Source of the DNA: Epiperipatus broadwayi
Lineage: Eukaryota; Onychophora; Udeonychophora; Euonychophora; Peripatidae
Length of the DNA stretch: 64,000 nucleotides
Reading direction: 5' to 3'
Assembly (NCBI GenBank): GCA_028023455.1
Contig: JAQFVV010006270.1
Coordinates: forward strand, 3,808,834 to 3,872,833
Shown one piece after another: positions 1 through 13,637 of the stretch. The first letter of the stretch is position 1. Each line of letters opens with the position of its first letter. The notes beneath the pieces were generated by a model. The model had not been told where the DNA came from. It saw only the letters and a list, made by a program, of their open reading frames with translations, and searched no databases. The position numbers and the translations under genes are program-made.

Positions 1-1112
1 AAACGAAAATTTTTTTTTAAAAAGAAAAAAGTTTAAGTTAAAATAAAGTAAAGCGTTAAATTTGTCAAAATCTTTTAATATTTCCGTTCTTTAATTCTAA
101 TAAAATATATTATTGATTGATAATTAATTTTATAATGCCAATAATAATTGCTAGTTAATTTGTTTAACATTTGGATCATAAACATTCTTTAAATAATTAA
201 ACAAAGCTATTTTATAATTGTATCGTCAGTTTAAAATGAATAAAGTAATTGCTGTAATTGGTTATTCCTGGATTAACGCAATGGATAAATAAATACTTGC
301 ATGGATAGGATAAACTTGGAACACTTTTGATAGAGAGATGTAGGGATTAATAACTTTATGAAAAACATTTTCATTTAAATTCTGTGTATCCTGTTTTAAA
401 ATTGTTTCATGTTTGGAGAGCCACGCAAATCGTTAATCTAATATTGCTTTAATAACTAATCAAATGGATATAATTGCATGTATGGAATTTAACTACAGTT
501 ATAGCTATTACCTCATATACTTATTATTCTACACATTGTACATGGATTCCACGGATCACATTAGGAGTTACAAAATGCTATACAATCCAATTTGTGATAC
601 ACATCTGCTAAAATTCATGTATTTGAACTATAAAATGCTTTACATTTAGTTTTATCACACACACACACCGTTAAATGTTGTATGTTAATGAATAATACAT
701 TTATTTAATTTTATCGTTATATGAACTTCATATGCGAGTTCATAAGTTATATTTGTTAGATTTAAATTAATAAAGGTTGAATAAAATATTTATTCAAAAG
801 AATAGCGCTTGCGGAGAAAGCTTAAACAGTACTTAATGAATTCATGAGATATACCAATCTTTATGAGATATTTTGTGAGTCTTTCCAGATTTATATTCCC
901 ATGCCAATATTATTTAAATTATATTATACATGTTTATTTTAAGCAAGATAAGTAGTACATTAGTTGTCCTGATTATTGTAATATTTTACTAAGCAAGAAC
1001 CCACATTTGCTAAAGTGTCAGCGTATTCTGAATAATCAGAAGAATTGAGGGGGATGATTTGCACTTTAATGTGAAGTAAATTATAATGTTGTTTTAGTAT
1101 GTTAAAGGCTTT
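1..1112. other. AT-rich non-coding stretch
   Basis: No gene, RNA gene or recognisable transposon is seen. Frames are short and of biased composition. A short CA run lies near 658-668. Confidence 0.6.
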
Positions 1113-1207
1113 AATCTGTGCTGGTGGTTAATCCGCAGATTATTTTAATTGCCATTTTGTATTTTACACACATTCCTGCGCCGGTGGTTAATCCGCGGAA
1201 TTGTGTG
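1113..1207 (+). repeat. Two adjacent hairpins with the same loop and different stems
   Basis: Hairpin 1 (1113-1141) pairs AATCTGTG with CGCAGATT. Hairpin 2 (1167-1207) pairs CACACATTCC with GGAATTGTGTG, with a bulge. Both enclose the loop core GGTGGTTAATCC and lie about 60 bases apart. The stems differ in sequence yet both pair, while the loop is conserved. This could be a duplicated protein-binding or RNA-structural unit. Function unknown. Confidence 0.45.
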
Positions 1208-2687
1208 ATTATACGTATGACTTTATGATGGTGTTAAATACGCAAAACGTTTAGTATTATTTCATTCCCACGTGTAGATGAATACATCCACAGGAATATG
1301 TTTGCTTCACAGATATAAGTTGGGCAAAGTATTTTAGTTAATCTGCTAAATCATCTTCTTCATTTGTAAGCATAATTTATCGGTTAGATTGATAAATGGT
1401 AGCAGGACATTCTATTCAAGTACTTCATGATAATTAACTGTTGGTTGATTATTATCTACCGGAGTGTAAGTTTACATTTTCATTTTAATTAATGATTACA
1501 TTATAGCTAAAACATACAAACATCATATTATTTATTATATTATTATAGGTATACAGTAGGGATTTATTGAATCTGGAAATGACGTTCAATATTTCATAAG
1601 TTAATGCTGAATTTAATAATTGTCTAAATGTTCATTACATTAGATTGAATAAGGTATGATTAGGTTTTTTAAAACTATACCTATAAATGTATTGAAGAAA
1701 GTTAATGGAACTATCATTTATTTATTTATTTGTTTATTTATGTTTTATTTAAAATATTGAAATTAACTATTTATTGTTCATAAAGTTTGTAAATAAAAGT
1801 TGATTTATAATTAAACTTACTGTGCCGTTGCTATGTGTCATTCATAACATCAGAAATCATAAACTTTGGATAGAGCATACATTATAGAGCATACATTGAA
1901 TTACATATTATTGTCTACATGATATAAGAATTTTTAATATTTTGAGAAAACATTAAGATGCTTTTCGTCTTTGGTAGTATATGATTGGTAGGGTACAATA
2001 AAATCCCATTTACCTTTTCCATCATTGTGGCTTTGCGTAGTTGATTCTAGTATAAAATACAAATTAATTATTAAACTTGTGAACAGATTTATTCAATAAT
2101 GATATGATTAAATATTTACCTAACATTTTTAAATTTTCATTCGTCAATACAATAAGAGTCTCAATGATATATTAAATTATAAAAGAACCCAATTATTCAT
2201 GTTTATTAATTGCAAAGCTTTACCTGGACTAGCATCTGTCTTAGAAATCATATAGATGATTTAAAATTTCATAATCTTATGTAGTTCCACAAATTACGCT
2301 ATCTTGTACATGGTCGGCCATAGGGTCGCATACCATAAAAATCGCAAATTGAGGTTTAAAAGTGATAAAATTGCACTTATAATTTGTTTAATATGTTTTA
2401 TAATAATACTATGATAGGTCTTCGCGGTATACTCTGGCTGCGATCAAATAAATTATAAAAAGTTAGGTTAATTCATTAATTTTGTCTGTAGTAAGTTGCC
2501 CCAGATGTTGATTGTGGTCTTTTGTGCATAAAATAAATAGTATGATATGCTTTTGGATATAGCTCTTAATAGCTGATAATGTGCAATGAGAGTTGATCAG
2601 TGACCAAGGTTGTAATTCCTAGTGCACTTACGTTACGTAGTTGAGATTACACAATTTACGGTTACAATTTATAGTGCCGCAACAAGT
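1208..2687. other. AT-rich non-coding stretch
   Basis: Nothing recognisable. Short TTTA-type simple repeats occur near 1718-1750. Confidence 0.55.
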
Positions 2688-2875
2688 ACGGCATGATGAT
2701 GGGTAGTTGGAGGGGTGATGGAAGGTTGGTTACCACCTTTGTGAGCCATCAGGGTGGACGGCTCCGGGGATTTTGGTTACAATATATATATGTCAAAGTA
2801 TTGACCGGGAAATGAACCCGGGCCAGCTGCTTGTAAGGCAGCTATGCTAACCACAAGGCCACCAACGCTTGACAA
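2688..2875 (-). mobile_element. tRNA-derived SINE (family 1, long form)
   Basis: On the minus strand 2870-2800 is a tRNA-like head with an A-box region (GTGGTTAGCATAGCTG) and a B-box (GGGTTCATTTCCC). It resembles tRNA-Gly, with the anticodon-loop position reading CTTACAA. A unique GC-richer body follows down to about 2688. The element stands out from its AT-rich surroundings. Four other copies or relatives of this head are at 33.3, 53.7, 59.0 and 62.6 kb. The 3' end is not sharply defined. A tRNA pseudogene with unrelated flank is the alternative. Confidence 0.7.
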
Positions 2876-2914
2876 TAGTTCACACTTTGTTGATAAGCTT
2901 TGATTGCAATGCAG

Positions 2915-3440
2915 ATTGAAACATAATAGATAAAATGCTTTTAATAGAAATAACTTAACATTAAAAAGAAATATGCCTATGTGTTTGAAAAGAAAGATTT
3001 TTAATAAATATCTTAATTAAGGTTATGAGATTAGGGCACTTAACAGAAGAGTAACACATAGACTTCAGACCATTCAACTGAGTATAGAGAGATGTATGTT
3101 AGGAATAACATGAAGAGATTGAAAACAAAACACATAGATGAGAGAACAAATAAGTGTTTTGACGTCATTGAAAAAATTAAGAGACTTAAGTGGAGTTGGG
3201 CTGAATATACTGCTAGAAGAAACAATAGTAGATGGTCAATTGAAATCTTAAATTGTATTCCAAGAGTTTTTAAAAGACCTAGAAAGAGACCACATGTGAG
3301 ATGGATGGATAAAATAAGGAAATGTGATGGATGATGTGAAGAAGAGAGGCTAGAGGTAGGAGAAACTCTATTAAACTTAGAGAGACTTCATCCTGCAGTG
3401 GATCGATAATGGTTGAAAATGATGATAATGATATTAAAAA
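2915..3440 (+). pseudogene. RTE-like LINE, 3' fragment of the ORF
   Basis: This is the C-terminal end of a non-LTR retrotransposon reverse-transcriptase polyprotein, broken by frameshifts. The best stretch is 3159-3334, reading IEKIKRLKWSWAEYTARR and then a KRPRKRPHVRWMDKI motif. These match the C-terminal part of the larger minus-strand copy at 13.6-15.15 kb. Upstream, remnants corresponding to CLKRKIFNK and RLQTIQLSIERCMLG are visible in other frames. The copy ends near 3440 in a GATGATAATGAT-type tail, the sort of simple-repeat 3' end typical of RTE elements. It is 5'-truncated and follows directly after the SINE at 2.7 kb. Confidence 0.75.
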
Positions 3441-6400
3441 TGAAATTATAAACTTTTTTCAGCTTCAAAAATTATATTTTCAAATCCCATTTATCTTGAT
3501 TATTAAAAAATCAATCACAATGTATAAGATACTTGTAATATGTATTAATAATACAAGAGTCCACAATTGTAATATTTGGAGATCAATTTTCTAACTTGGT
3601 CTCAATTAACAATAAAGTGTTCACATATACCACTTTGCACCAGTAATCATTGGTTTTAAATGAAATTTTAAATTAGCTTTCTTAATCATGTGCCTGCTTT
3701 GATCACTTTTTCTATCCATAGAACCTGTTAATATATCACTCATTCACATTTAATTAAACAGAGAAAAATACAGATCTATAATTCTGACAGAAGACTAATT
3801 CAATAATGGACGGACTAAAAAAACAAACAACTAAACTTTACTTTTATATGACTTATTAAAAAAATAAAATTTTATCTCTTTCTGGGAGTACCTTTTTCCA
3901 TTTAAAAAAATTTTTTTTTTTCTGATTCACAAATCGTAGTTAAAGTTACATTTGTTAACAGGACTCAATTATTTCGTAAAATTTAGGAATAAAATTATGA
4001 TAAAAGCTGGCCAGCAATGATAAAACTGCCAGCCGTAATAATATGCTATTATATCTTGCTTGGAGTTCTTATTGATCAACATCTAAACTTGCTGGGCAGA
4101 CAACTAAACATGCATACATATATAAATTCAGTGTTTTCTGAAATACACACACACACACAACAAAGTTAAAACTATAAATCCTCAAGTGAAAATAAGAATA
4201 AAAAGTATAAATAAGAGTATTTTTAAACAGATATATTTTACAGATTTTTCATAAGTGAAAATCCTTTCAAATTTTAAATCAAGACTATAAGGAATGAATG
4301 ACACTAATAAAGTGAAAACCTTTTCTTAAATTTTAAAAGGAATTCACTTTTTTCTCTCTCTTGCTTTTTTTTTAAAAACTGTTCTTCTACGATTTGATGT
4401 GAGAATAGAATGTTTATGATTGATGGCTTTTTTTTTTTTTTTAACTCTTTGTGGTAATAATTTTCCACCCACCTCAAAGTTGCTTCAAGCTCTGTTTACT
4501 ATTTGTCAGACTAAGAATTAAAAGTAAGTGTTGAAAGATGAGAATAAACTTTTAAAAACTTGCTGAGGCCATCTCTGTACAAAGACATTTTTTTTATTAC
4601 TTTAAATTGATAATTAAAATACTTAAATCATAAAAATATGTGTGTGCACGCATCACATACAGCAAATTCACAAAAATTGCTCTTTTTTTTTTTTAAGTAA
4701 TTAATTTAAAACATTGGATTTTCTATGACGAAATTTTTTGATATATATATTTTTGAATAGAGGTCAAATCCTGTTTAATAAATTTTTTTATTGTTTACTA
4801 ACCAATATATTTTTCCTAATTTTAAAACATTGTTTAATTAAAAGAAAATTACATGAAATATGACTAATAACGGCACTTTATTTTTCAGAGAAACAAAACA
4901 TTAATGATATTAGACAACAATAACAAAGGAATAAATTGCATTACATACAAAGACCAAGTTTATATATTGCTTGTACACAGAGTTTCAATTAAGATACAAA
5001 GTAGTTTTTAAAATAAATAAATTTACTCCAGAAGTAAAACTGTATAAAGAATAAACCTATATTCAGATCAAAGAGAAGTAGACAATAGGCTCTCTACACC
5101 CATCTTTAATATAACACTTATCTGCATATGAAACCAAATGGCTCCATTTGAAAATTTGACTTGAGTTTATAATAAAGTCCTTATTAAAATTAAAATCAAT
5201 AATTAATCAATCTATTTGCATTAATCACCTCTTGATAGTTTCCAATATAATCCTCGAGCTTTTGAAAAAGATTCAAAACTTCCTTAATAGCTAAATCATT
5301 CTCTTGCAGAATCAAACTGATCATCATTCTAAAATAGCAGGTCAAAAACAATAAGGGGGGGTCCAAACACCCCCCCCCCCCAGCACTCCAAAAAATGTAG
5401 TCCAAAAATATATATACAATTGGAGAAAGTTTCCCTCCCAGAAAAACTAGATAGGAGAAAAGACCACATTACCACATAATCGATTACTAAATATTGAAAC
5501 TTTGAATCCTGATTATTCAGTAAAATAATACTAAACATTTAATTAATTGTAAGCTAAGGCCTGAAAACTTGAAAAAAATAGTAGCACTTTTTTCTCAACT
5601 TAGTTTGTATTTGCCACTAATAAGATTACCAAACTGATTTTTTTTTTTAATTTGATAGTTGTTTTATTTTATATATTATATTTGTTAATCATCCAATTAT
5701 TTTTAATCAATATCTCAAACTCAATATCAAACTATTGATTCATTTTATACTACCTGATCTAAGAATCAAATCAAGTACTGATTTATTAAATATATTGTAG
5801 TTACGTTAATTATTCTTATATTTACCCATCCAAAAATACATACAATAATTATAAAATATAATTACATACCTTATATTTGGGAAGAATCTTCATTTAGCAA
5901 TTTTCATATTACAGTATAAATACTATGATGTTGAAGAAAAATCTTAGAATTCTACAGGTTTTTTTGAAGCACTGCCATAAATTAACATTAAAAACTGCAA
6001 GTTTATCTTCATATAAATTTTTGAGTCAATACCTGAAAAAAAAAAAAAAAAAAATAATTACAGATAATCAACAAATGATCATTATTAGTACATCTCTTAT
6101 TAATTAAAGTTTCAGTTCTGATATTGTCATTTGTTTGATGAAATCAAAAAGTAGATCTCCAGTCTGAACTGCTATTGAATTTGCCTTAATATTAATAAGT
6201 TACTAAAGATCAATCTTCCTAAGTTCCCTCATTAAAACTTTAGCTTAATATTTACCCCCTCCCCCCATTAGGGTCGGATTTAATATCTAATATAGTTTTT
6301 ACAATCATTTTTCCATGAACTAATTTTAATCCAATTGTTTTGCATAATCAGTTACCATCTCCTCTTTTGACAGAAACATTAATGCTTCACATCTCATGAG

Positions 6401-7102
6401 AGCCATAGCTCGGAACTGGTCCGGAGGCTTCAGGTACTTTCTCTTGTAATATAGCAACCATATTTTGTAAATCAATCATACATTATGACTCAAAAGTTAC
6501 CATTTTCATGAATGAAGGACAAAATCTGTTTGAACTGCAAACACTTAAAAGTGCTTCAGTTGAAAGCTACCATCATCAAATAAATGAGAATTCATAAAAG
6601 ATACAGTAAGATAAGCATCACATTGAATTTGATGCAACAATAATGTATTATATTATTTCTGCAAATATTGTTGAGTTCAATTTATCGATGATAGCATCCA
6701 CGAATATTATATTACTGTCTATAAATTGTTAGATGAAAAACTAGATAATGGTCTTCCTCTAGCCATGGAAACCAACAATTAAAAGAAGTTAATCAAATTT
6801 CTAAGAATTCTAACATTGTTACTTAAAATCTAATGTCGTATGAAATAAATATTAGCTTTAATATCATTTTCTTTTCAATTTAAACTATGTAAAATCAACA
6901 AATTAGGAAAATTAATCACAGAAAGAATAATATTCATTTACTTAGCATAATATTCATTCACTTAGATCAAATTTCTAGAGAATCCACTCAACTTTTCTGT
7001 TTAAAAAGCTAATGCGTTTGAAAAAAATTGATAAAAAGCAGTATTTGGATATAATTCTGAATAGTTACTGCTACTGTTATCACTGTACCAGAAGGTTCTT
7101 CT
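3441..7102. other. AT-rich non-coding stretch with simple repeats
   Basis: No gene seen. It contains long A and T runs (for example 3910-3920, 4429-4442 and an A run of about 18 near 6039-6053) and a CA run near 4145-4158. Open frames of 60-70 codons here show no protein-like features. Confidence 0.55.
5355..5381. repeat. G7 / C12 homopolymer hairpin
   Basis: A run of seven G is followed after eight bases by a run of twelve C. The two runs can pair. This is an isolated GC tract in very AT-rich DNA and is likely length-unstable. Confidence 0.7.
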
Positions 7103-7382
7103 TTGGCCGAAGAGTTGGATGGTGGAGTAGATCGAAGCCTATCCATTAAAGTTTGAAGATTTGCTATCTTAATATAAACTGAGCACTGATTATATATGTG
7201 TTTGGGAGATGATCTGGACCAACTGATGAGTTTTGGTTCACACAAAATATCTATACTGAAGATCCTTTATCTTTTTCACATATGTATGGTCAGGTGTATT
7301 CGTTATATGAGATACAGTGGATAGTTAAAGAGAGTTGGAAAGTCAGTGTTCAAATCCCTTATATTACAATTAAACTCCGCGT
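7103..7382 (+). mobile_element. Hammerhead-bearing repeat, degenerate partial copy (subfamily A)
   Basis: This solo partial copy matches the units at 30.5-31.9 kb from the GAAGAGTTGGATGGTGGAG block through the ribozyme region to the CAAATCCCTTATATTAC block. The hammerhead core at 7209-7264 keeps CTGATGAG. The GAAA box has become AAAA and the inner stem I strand is damaged, so self-cleavage is unlikely. Confidence 0.7.
7209..7264 (+). ncRNA. Degenerate hammerhead ribozyme motif
   Basis: The outer stem I pair GATCT/AGATC is kept and CTGATGAG is intact. The GAAA box reads AAAA and the CCAA/TTGG inner helix is lost on its 3' side. It is recognisable only by comparison with better copies. Confidence 0.5.
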
Positions 7383-10300
7383 TTATGAATTATGCTTGTA
7401 TTTCAAAAATATTATATATTATAGCAGTAAATAGGGCCAAACTATATAACGGGTCAAATAAGAAAGAATTCTCAAAGTTTTAAATATTATAATTATGCAA
7501 ATAACAAATTCATCCATTAACGTATAGTAGCAAAAAATGAATATCTGTTTTTATTTTTTATAAAAAAAATTTTTTTGTAATTCTGTTCAGGCAGTTACAG
7601 ATGTATGTAAGTTTTTTTTAGAAAAAAAAAAAAGATTCATTAAACTAGACAAAAATCATTATAATTCTTAAGACAATCTATACTGAGTAGAATTAACTTT
7701 CAGATAAGGATAATTAAGATTCATTTTACTTGTTTAATGTGTAAAATATATATATTATTATTACTATTAAGAATAGTAATTTATTTGAGTTATTAGAGTA
7801 AATTTATTAAATACAAAAAGTAGCATTTTATCATGAAATTAATCAAATTAAATGTTATTTCACAAAAATTGTTTTGGAATTGTTTTAAATTTAATTGGTG
7901 TGTAACTTCAGGTATTATTGAAATGGTGACCAATACTGATAATAAGCTATTATTTAATTATTATTCTTGCAGGAATAAAAAAAATTTTTTAACGTTTTAT
8001 AATGATATATTTCTATTAGAAATCTATCAATCCTTTTTTTTAAAAAATTGATAAATTTAATTGATATCTATCAAATCACAATAAAGTAACTGAAATTTCG
8101 TAATTGTAAAAATGAAAGAATAAGAGAAAAAGTAATCAATTAAATTTGTTATTTTAGATTAAGTGAATGTTTGCAGTTTCAGCAATTTGATCTATGAGAA
8201 TTCAGAAGGGATTTCCATTTTTGAAAATTTTATCAACTGAAAGCAAAGATTTAGTTGAATTGTGGTTTTCTTGACTAATTAGTTTCCAGGAGAGTTGAAA
8301 TTTTCGTTAACATTTCATTATAATATTTTTTTTGTTTTGCATTTATTATTTTATAAATAATTATAAAATTTAAAATATGAATGAATATACTTATTAACTT
8401 TTTAGTCATAATTTTTAAATTTACTCTTTGCAAAAGTGAATATATATGGGTACAGCATATGGTGAAAAGATCATAAACATCTTTGAATATCTTCTGAATC
8501 TGTTTTAATTTAATCTTGTCCTTTTAAAGCAAAAAGATGCTACATTTTATAAGTTGTTATTGATTTTTTGTTAAAGATTCTGGATCCGTCAAAATTATAA
8601 TGAATATTTCTTTTTGCAAATCTTACTATTAAAACGTAAATATATCCGTAAAGAAAGTATTATTTTACATTAAGAAATTCACGATTAATGTATTACCTTT
8701 TACAATAGATAAGAAATAACAGACATATTGGTCAGATTGGAACGTAATTAATTCCATTTCGTGTAACTCACTGACCGAATAAAATAGGCATACAACATGA
8801 CCAGTTATATAATTAATACATTACATAGCTATATCTTATAATATTATGAATTAGAATAATTAAACTCTATTATCTCAATATTTAATTAAAATATAATGTT
8901 ATACAATAGCTGAATTCTGAGTGTTTCATCTTTCACACCTTGAAATAAAAATAAGTGAAATTTTGTTTAAGATTCAAACCTATTTGAATTTGTGGTTAAT
9001 GATGTTAAGTGTGGAATAGTTGATATAGATGGCTCCTGAAAATAGTCCTGTGAATCTTCTGTCATAGTTTAAAATTCTAAATATGGTTGTTATACAATAT
9101 CTTATATCTTAGTTAAATAATGAGCCAACGGAGAACATTTAAATGTATTCATTGATAATATTAATTATACATTAACTAAAATCCATATCTTCAATTTTAG
9201 AATCATGATGACTCCGGATCTGTCTAAATATTTTGACATTTCTAACGATATATTGAGAAATGTATTTTAGCAAGTAATATACAAATACTATTTTGTTATC
9301 CCAGTTTTTGTGCATTTTCATTCAAGTAAATATATACAAGTATTTACATGAAACTTCAGTAGTTAGCAATCGCATGTAGTTTGTTGTGGAATAGCTTAAA
9401 GCAAAACAAACAGAAAGCAATGTTCTTTAACAGTTCACCTCGGTCTTTTTAATTTCTAATCCAATTGATTTTATATAGTGAATTTCATTTTCTTCTTATA
9501 AAATAGATGTATTTTGTCTTTGTCGACAGCATTATATATTAAATTCTAAATGTATTTAATAGAAGTGTAAAATAAATTTACGTGGAAGTCGCTGAAAACC
9601 CCCAGTGAGCTGTATGTAAAGTGAATTGTGTTTGAGCTATCACAATTAATATTTAGAATCATAGAATATAATTAACGCCATTAAATAACTGAGATATTTA
9701 TTTTTGAAATGAATATTTATTTTAATCTTGATTCGATTTCAACTAGAAATTTTATTACATTTCAATGCCATTTTTTTTTTAATCACCATATTGTAGTTCA
9801 TATTCTAAAAAATATTTTGCAATCAGCACAAGCAAACAAGAAAGTCGTCTAAAAATATAAATACATCTGAATAATCATAAATCTAAATGCCAACAATTTT
9901 CTATTCACAAATATATTTATAATTTTTTTTGTTCTTGGACCTAATATACTATCTATTTTATTAAGTCTACTATTATTTCTGGGATAATAAAGTTTTGAAT
10001 TCATGTTCGCTTTCTCACAAACCCACAATTCTCCACCCCCACAAAACCTGAAGATAAATTCACATGCGTCTTTAATTTATTCGTAGTACTAATATTTTAA
10101 GTGTGTGATTTATAATATTTTAAAAAGTGTTAGATATATATATATTAATAAGAAGGTTGACCTATTCAATCATGGATAAACAATTTTTCTAGAATAGATT
10201 TAAATGTTTTTTAAACTTTTTTTTTAACATCACTTTTTATTATTTTATATCATTTTAATAAAAATTAGAATATTAGACATATTAACTGTAATTATTTGAA

Positions 10301-10577
10301 CAACTTAATTAACAAAACATAACCAGTATTTTATAATAATGTCCTTGAATTCATATTTGTGAATAAGTGTTGAATCAACATATTAGATGATGATTATTAT
10401 TTATTTTTAAGATGATATATACATATTCGCTGACAATTCAAATTTTCTGAAATTGAATGACATAATAGACAAGAATAAAATTGATTTCGTAAACAAGACA
10501 GTCCTCATTATTAGTATCAGTTTGATTCTATAAAAATTGTGAACAATGATTTGGTGAACAATGAGAATCAAATTCCC
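7383..10577. other. AT-rich non-coding stretch
   Basis: No gene or identifiable repeat seen. Poly-A/T runs occur at 7561-7635 and 9771-9780, and short TA-rich microsatellites at 7746-7757 and 10136-10145. Confidence 0.55.
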
Positions 10578-12005
10578 ATAATGAGAATTTTTGTCATTAT
10601 CATCATTTTCGACTAGCAACAATATGGAATAAAGTTGCCTCCAAGTTTAATCCAGTTTATCAGATATGTAGCTTCTCCAAATCACAATAGCAAATTTCTT
10701 TGTCATCCATTCAATTACCATATGTATTCTTTTTAAATTGATAATCTCTTAGTATCCAGTTTAAGACTCCAATTGCCCATCTAGGATCATCTCTTGAAGC
10801 AATACATACTGCTCAACTTCATTTCAGCTTCTGAATTCAATGATACTTGTTTATTTTCTCATATATTTTATTTCTGATTTCTTCTTATTACTCCCATCAT
10901 ACATATTTTATTGCTTGATCTGAAATCTAAATGTTTCCGCATCTCATATCCATATGTAAGTAATGGCAAAACATATTTATACTTATTAAAAACATTTCAT
11001 TTTAAGTGCATTTCCTTTCAATATTTCTACAATTAATTTCTTCTACTATGTTTCCATCTGTTTTAATAATAATGATCAAAAAATTGATAGTTGTTACTTT
11101 CTTCTAATTCATTACTATCAATCTTTATTTTCTTCCTTTTTGAAGACACTGGACATTAGTTTGATTTATTTAGCATTTATCTTTAGTCTTACTTTCTTGA
11201 TTTCATCTGATAGCTTTAATAATATTTTCTCAAGTTACAAAGCATTATTTATGATAACAATCACATCATCTTTAAAATTTAGATGACTTAAATAATAATC
11301 TGTATTTATTGTTATTCCTTTGATTTCTAATTTTAATCCACAAAAAATTTACTCTATAAGTAACATATAAAGTTTTGAAAAGATGAAATTATGCATGTTA
11401 TATATCCTTATCAATAAAGTTTAAACACTATTACTGCATTCTGATAAATAATCTTTAGAATTTAATAATATCTTGGATCAGGATCTTGATGTATCAAGAC
11501 ATTAATTATCATGAAAATGTTTGTAGAATTAAATCTTTTTTCTTAATCTATAAATCTAATTCATAATGACAACTCATATTCATTAATCCTTTTTAAAATT
11601 TAATACTCAGATGTGATTTTCTTTGTTATAATCATTTTTAAATCCAGCTTATGACTATGGTTGGTTTGAGAACAAAGTTTTTGTATGTGAGTTATAATAG
11701 TCTTAGTAAAGATCTTGTAGAAAACTGAAAAAAGACCAAAAAGTTTGTAATTTTTAATATCTTTTTTCAGTTTTCTTAAAAATCAATATCGCTATTCAAT
11801 TATTCTGATCATCTGATATATCTTAATAGTACATAATTTTGCCAAATAATTTCACCATTTCTTTACCAGCTTCTTTTTAAATATTTATAATAATCCCATC
11901 ATATCTTGTAGTTTTTATATTCTTCATAGATTTAATTGCATATCATTTATTCTTTAAAATATTTGGCATTTCAAAGGATATTACTCAATTGTAGGAGTTA
12001 CCTTT
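10578..12005 (-). pseudogene. RTE-like LINE, heavily decayed copy
   Basis: Read on the minus strand, this stretch parallels the copy at 13.6-15.15 kb block by block. The terminal GATGATAATGA tail is at 10578-10610. Counterparts of TGTTTCCATCTGTTTTAATA lie near 11048-11068 and of the RT region at 11380-12000. No long frame survives. The 3' tail matches the copies at 3.4 and 51.7 kb, so the family's true 3' end is preserved here. It is older than the 13.6 kb copy, judged by lost frames. Confidence 0.7.
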
Positions 12006-12060
12006 TTAAAAATTACTATATAGTTATTGTTGTTGTAGAATTTTTTTAGACATTTCGTGG

Positions 12061-12784
12061 TGTTATCACTCTTTTTAATAATAATGGGTACTTGCGAGTT
12101 TTCAAGCAAACTAAGATGGCACCTCATACTTTCGATAAATGTAGTTTCGAGGGCCTATAATCTAACTAAGATGTGTTAGATATTGAATTAAAACAAAATT
12201 AATAAACCGATTGTTAAATTTAAAAAAAGGAATAAATTCCGATAAATTTCACTAAGAAGTTTTATTTCAATTCTTTTCTTTTTTACTTATATTATAATGT
12301 GGGAAGTGACAAGACACTCATCACACTGTCATACTCTGGTTCAATTCAGCATGTTTCTTTTTGATAGCAGTCTTTTCGGTAAATTATCGTAATGATAAAA
12401 ATTTCGGACCTTTTTGTCACAGAACATGATGCAGTGGAGTCCAAAAGTACAGGATCCTGCCCTCCTGAAAGTTATGTTAACGGTTGCAATGGAATTGCAT
12501 GCTGCCAAAATAAATAAAGTGTAAACATTGTATTTAATTTTTCTGTTAATAGGTTAATCCGAAACAAAAAAAAAATTAAACAGTAAATATTGTAATTAAT
12601 TTTCCCCAATAATTTCTTTTTTTAAAATAATAGTAATAAAAGATACAATGTAATTATTAAATATGACATTTCTTAGCAGGCATTTTTAATAAACAAACCC
12701 CCCCCCCCATTATAAATTTATCAAAAATACAGGCCGTCATCTTGGTTTACTTCAAAACTCACAAGTAGTTAATAATGTTATCAT
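12061..12784. mobile_element. Inverted-repeat non-autonomous element (MITE-like)
   Basis: The left end (12088-12122, GTACTTGCGAGTTTTC then a CAAACTAAGATGGC block) is inverted at the right end (12732-12774). The terminal repeats are imperfect and 35-55 bp long. The interior is non-coding with a C9 run at 12700-12708. A related partial copy lies at 32590-32815. No transposase is visible, so the superfamily is unassigned. Target duplication not identified. Confidence 0.55.
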
Positions 12785-13637
12785 TTTACTTAACAAATAT
12801 GAATATGATTTTTTTATTACATTTCCAAATAACTAGCGTTGAAGATTAAGTAACATTTTTTAGAATTTTCATTTTCTGAATTAAAAATAATTTCCTTTTT
12901 TTTTTTTCATTGCATAAAATAAAAAAAAATCTGCAATCATTTTTAAAATAAAGAAATTTCTTTTTCTTTTTTTTAATCTAGTAATACTATTAAAAGTTTG
13001 TATTTAAATGCAATTCACTCATAAATTTATTTCATCTGGATAAACGTTTATTAAATTTTTAATATGTTTTTTACTTGAATTTTTACAATTTTAAATTTAT
13101 ACTTTGCATGACTTGCTTGAAGTTATATTTTCAAACGGATTATCTTATTATTTCACATTTAATCTATAATACAATATTTTCTTTTAAGATTGAAATACCA
13201 ATATTATAATGTAAATATAAAAAGGTACTTTGATAACTGTGAACAAATATTTAATATATCATTTATACAAGTATTAAATATCTATATTTTGTTTGCAATA
13301 TTTTTATGCTATGAAAATTGCATTTATACCGACATTAAAATGAATAAATTAGCATTTAAAAACTTTGCTCCACTGAAAACCAAATACATGATATATAATA
13401 ATTGTAGGAATAAATTGTTTTAGAAACAATGAGTTCTAAAACTAAAGCATCACTTAAAACATTGGTTACATTATTAACTTTAGATTATTATTATTTTTAT
13501 TAGCATGTTAATACTCATAACTACTATGCCATATTTTCTTTTATTTATTTATCTACTTCATAATAACTGAGTTTGCAATCATGGTATTTGTGAGAACAGT
13601 TTGCTTTAGAACAATTGACTTTCTACTTGTTGCTGTT
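12785..13637. other. AT-rich non-coding stretch
   Basis: Nothing recognisable. A 77-codon frame at 13190-13423 has no protein-like signature. Confidence 0.5.

Noticed and set aside
5196-5538. Two overlapping minus-strand frames of about 69 codons
   Set aside because: Their glycine- and proline-rich parts come from the C12/G7 homopolymer tract. No conserved features.
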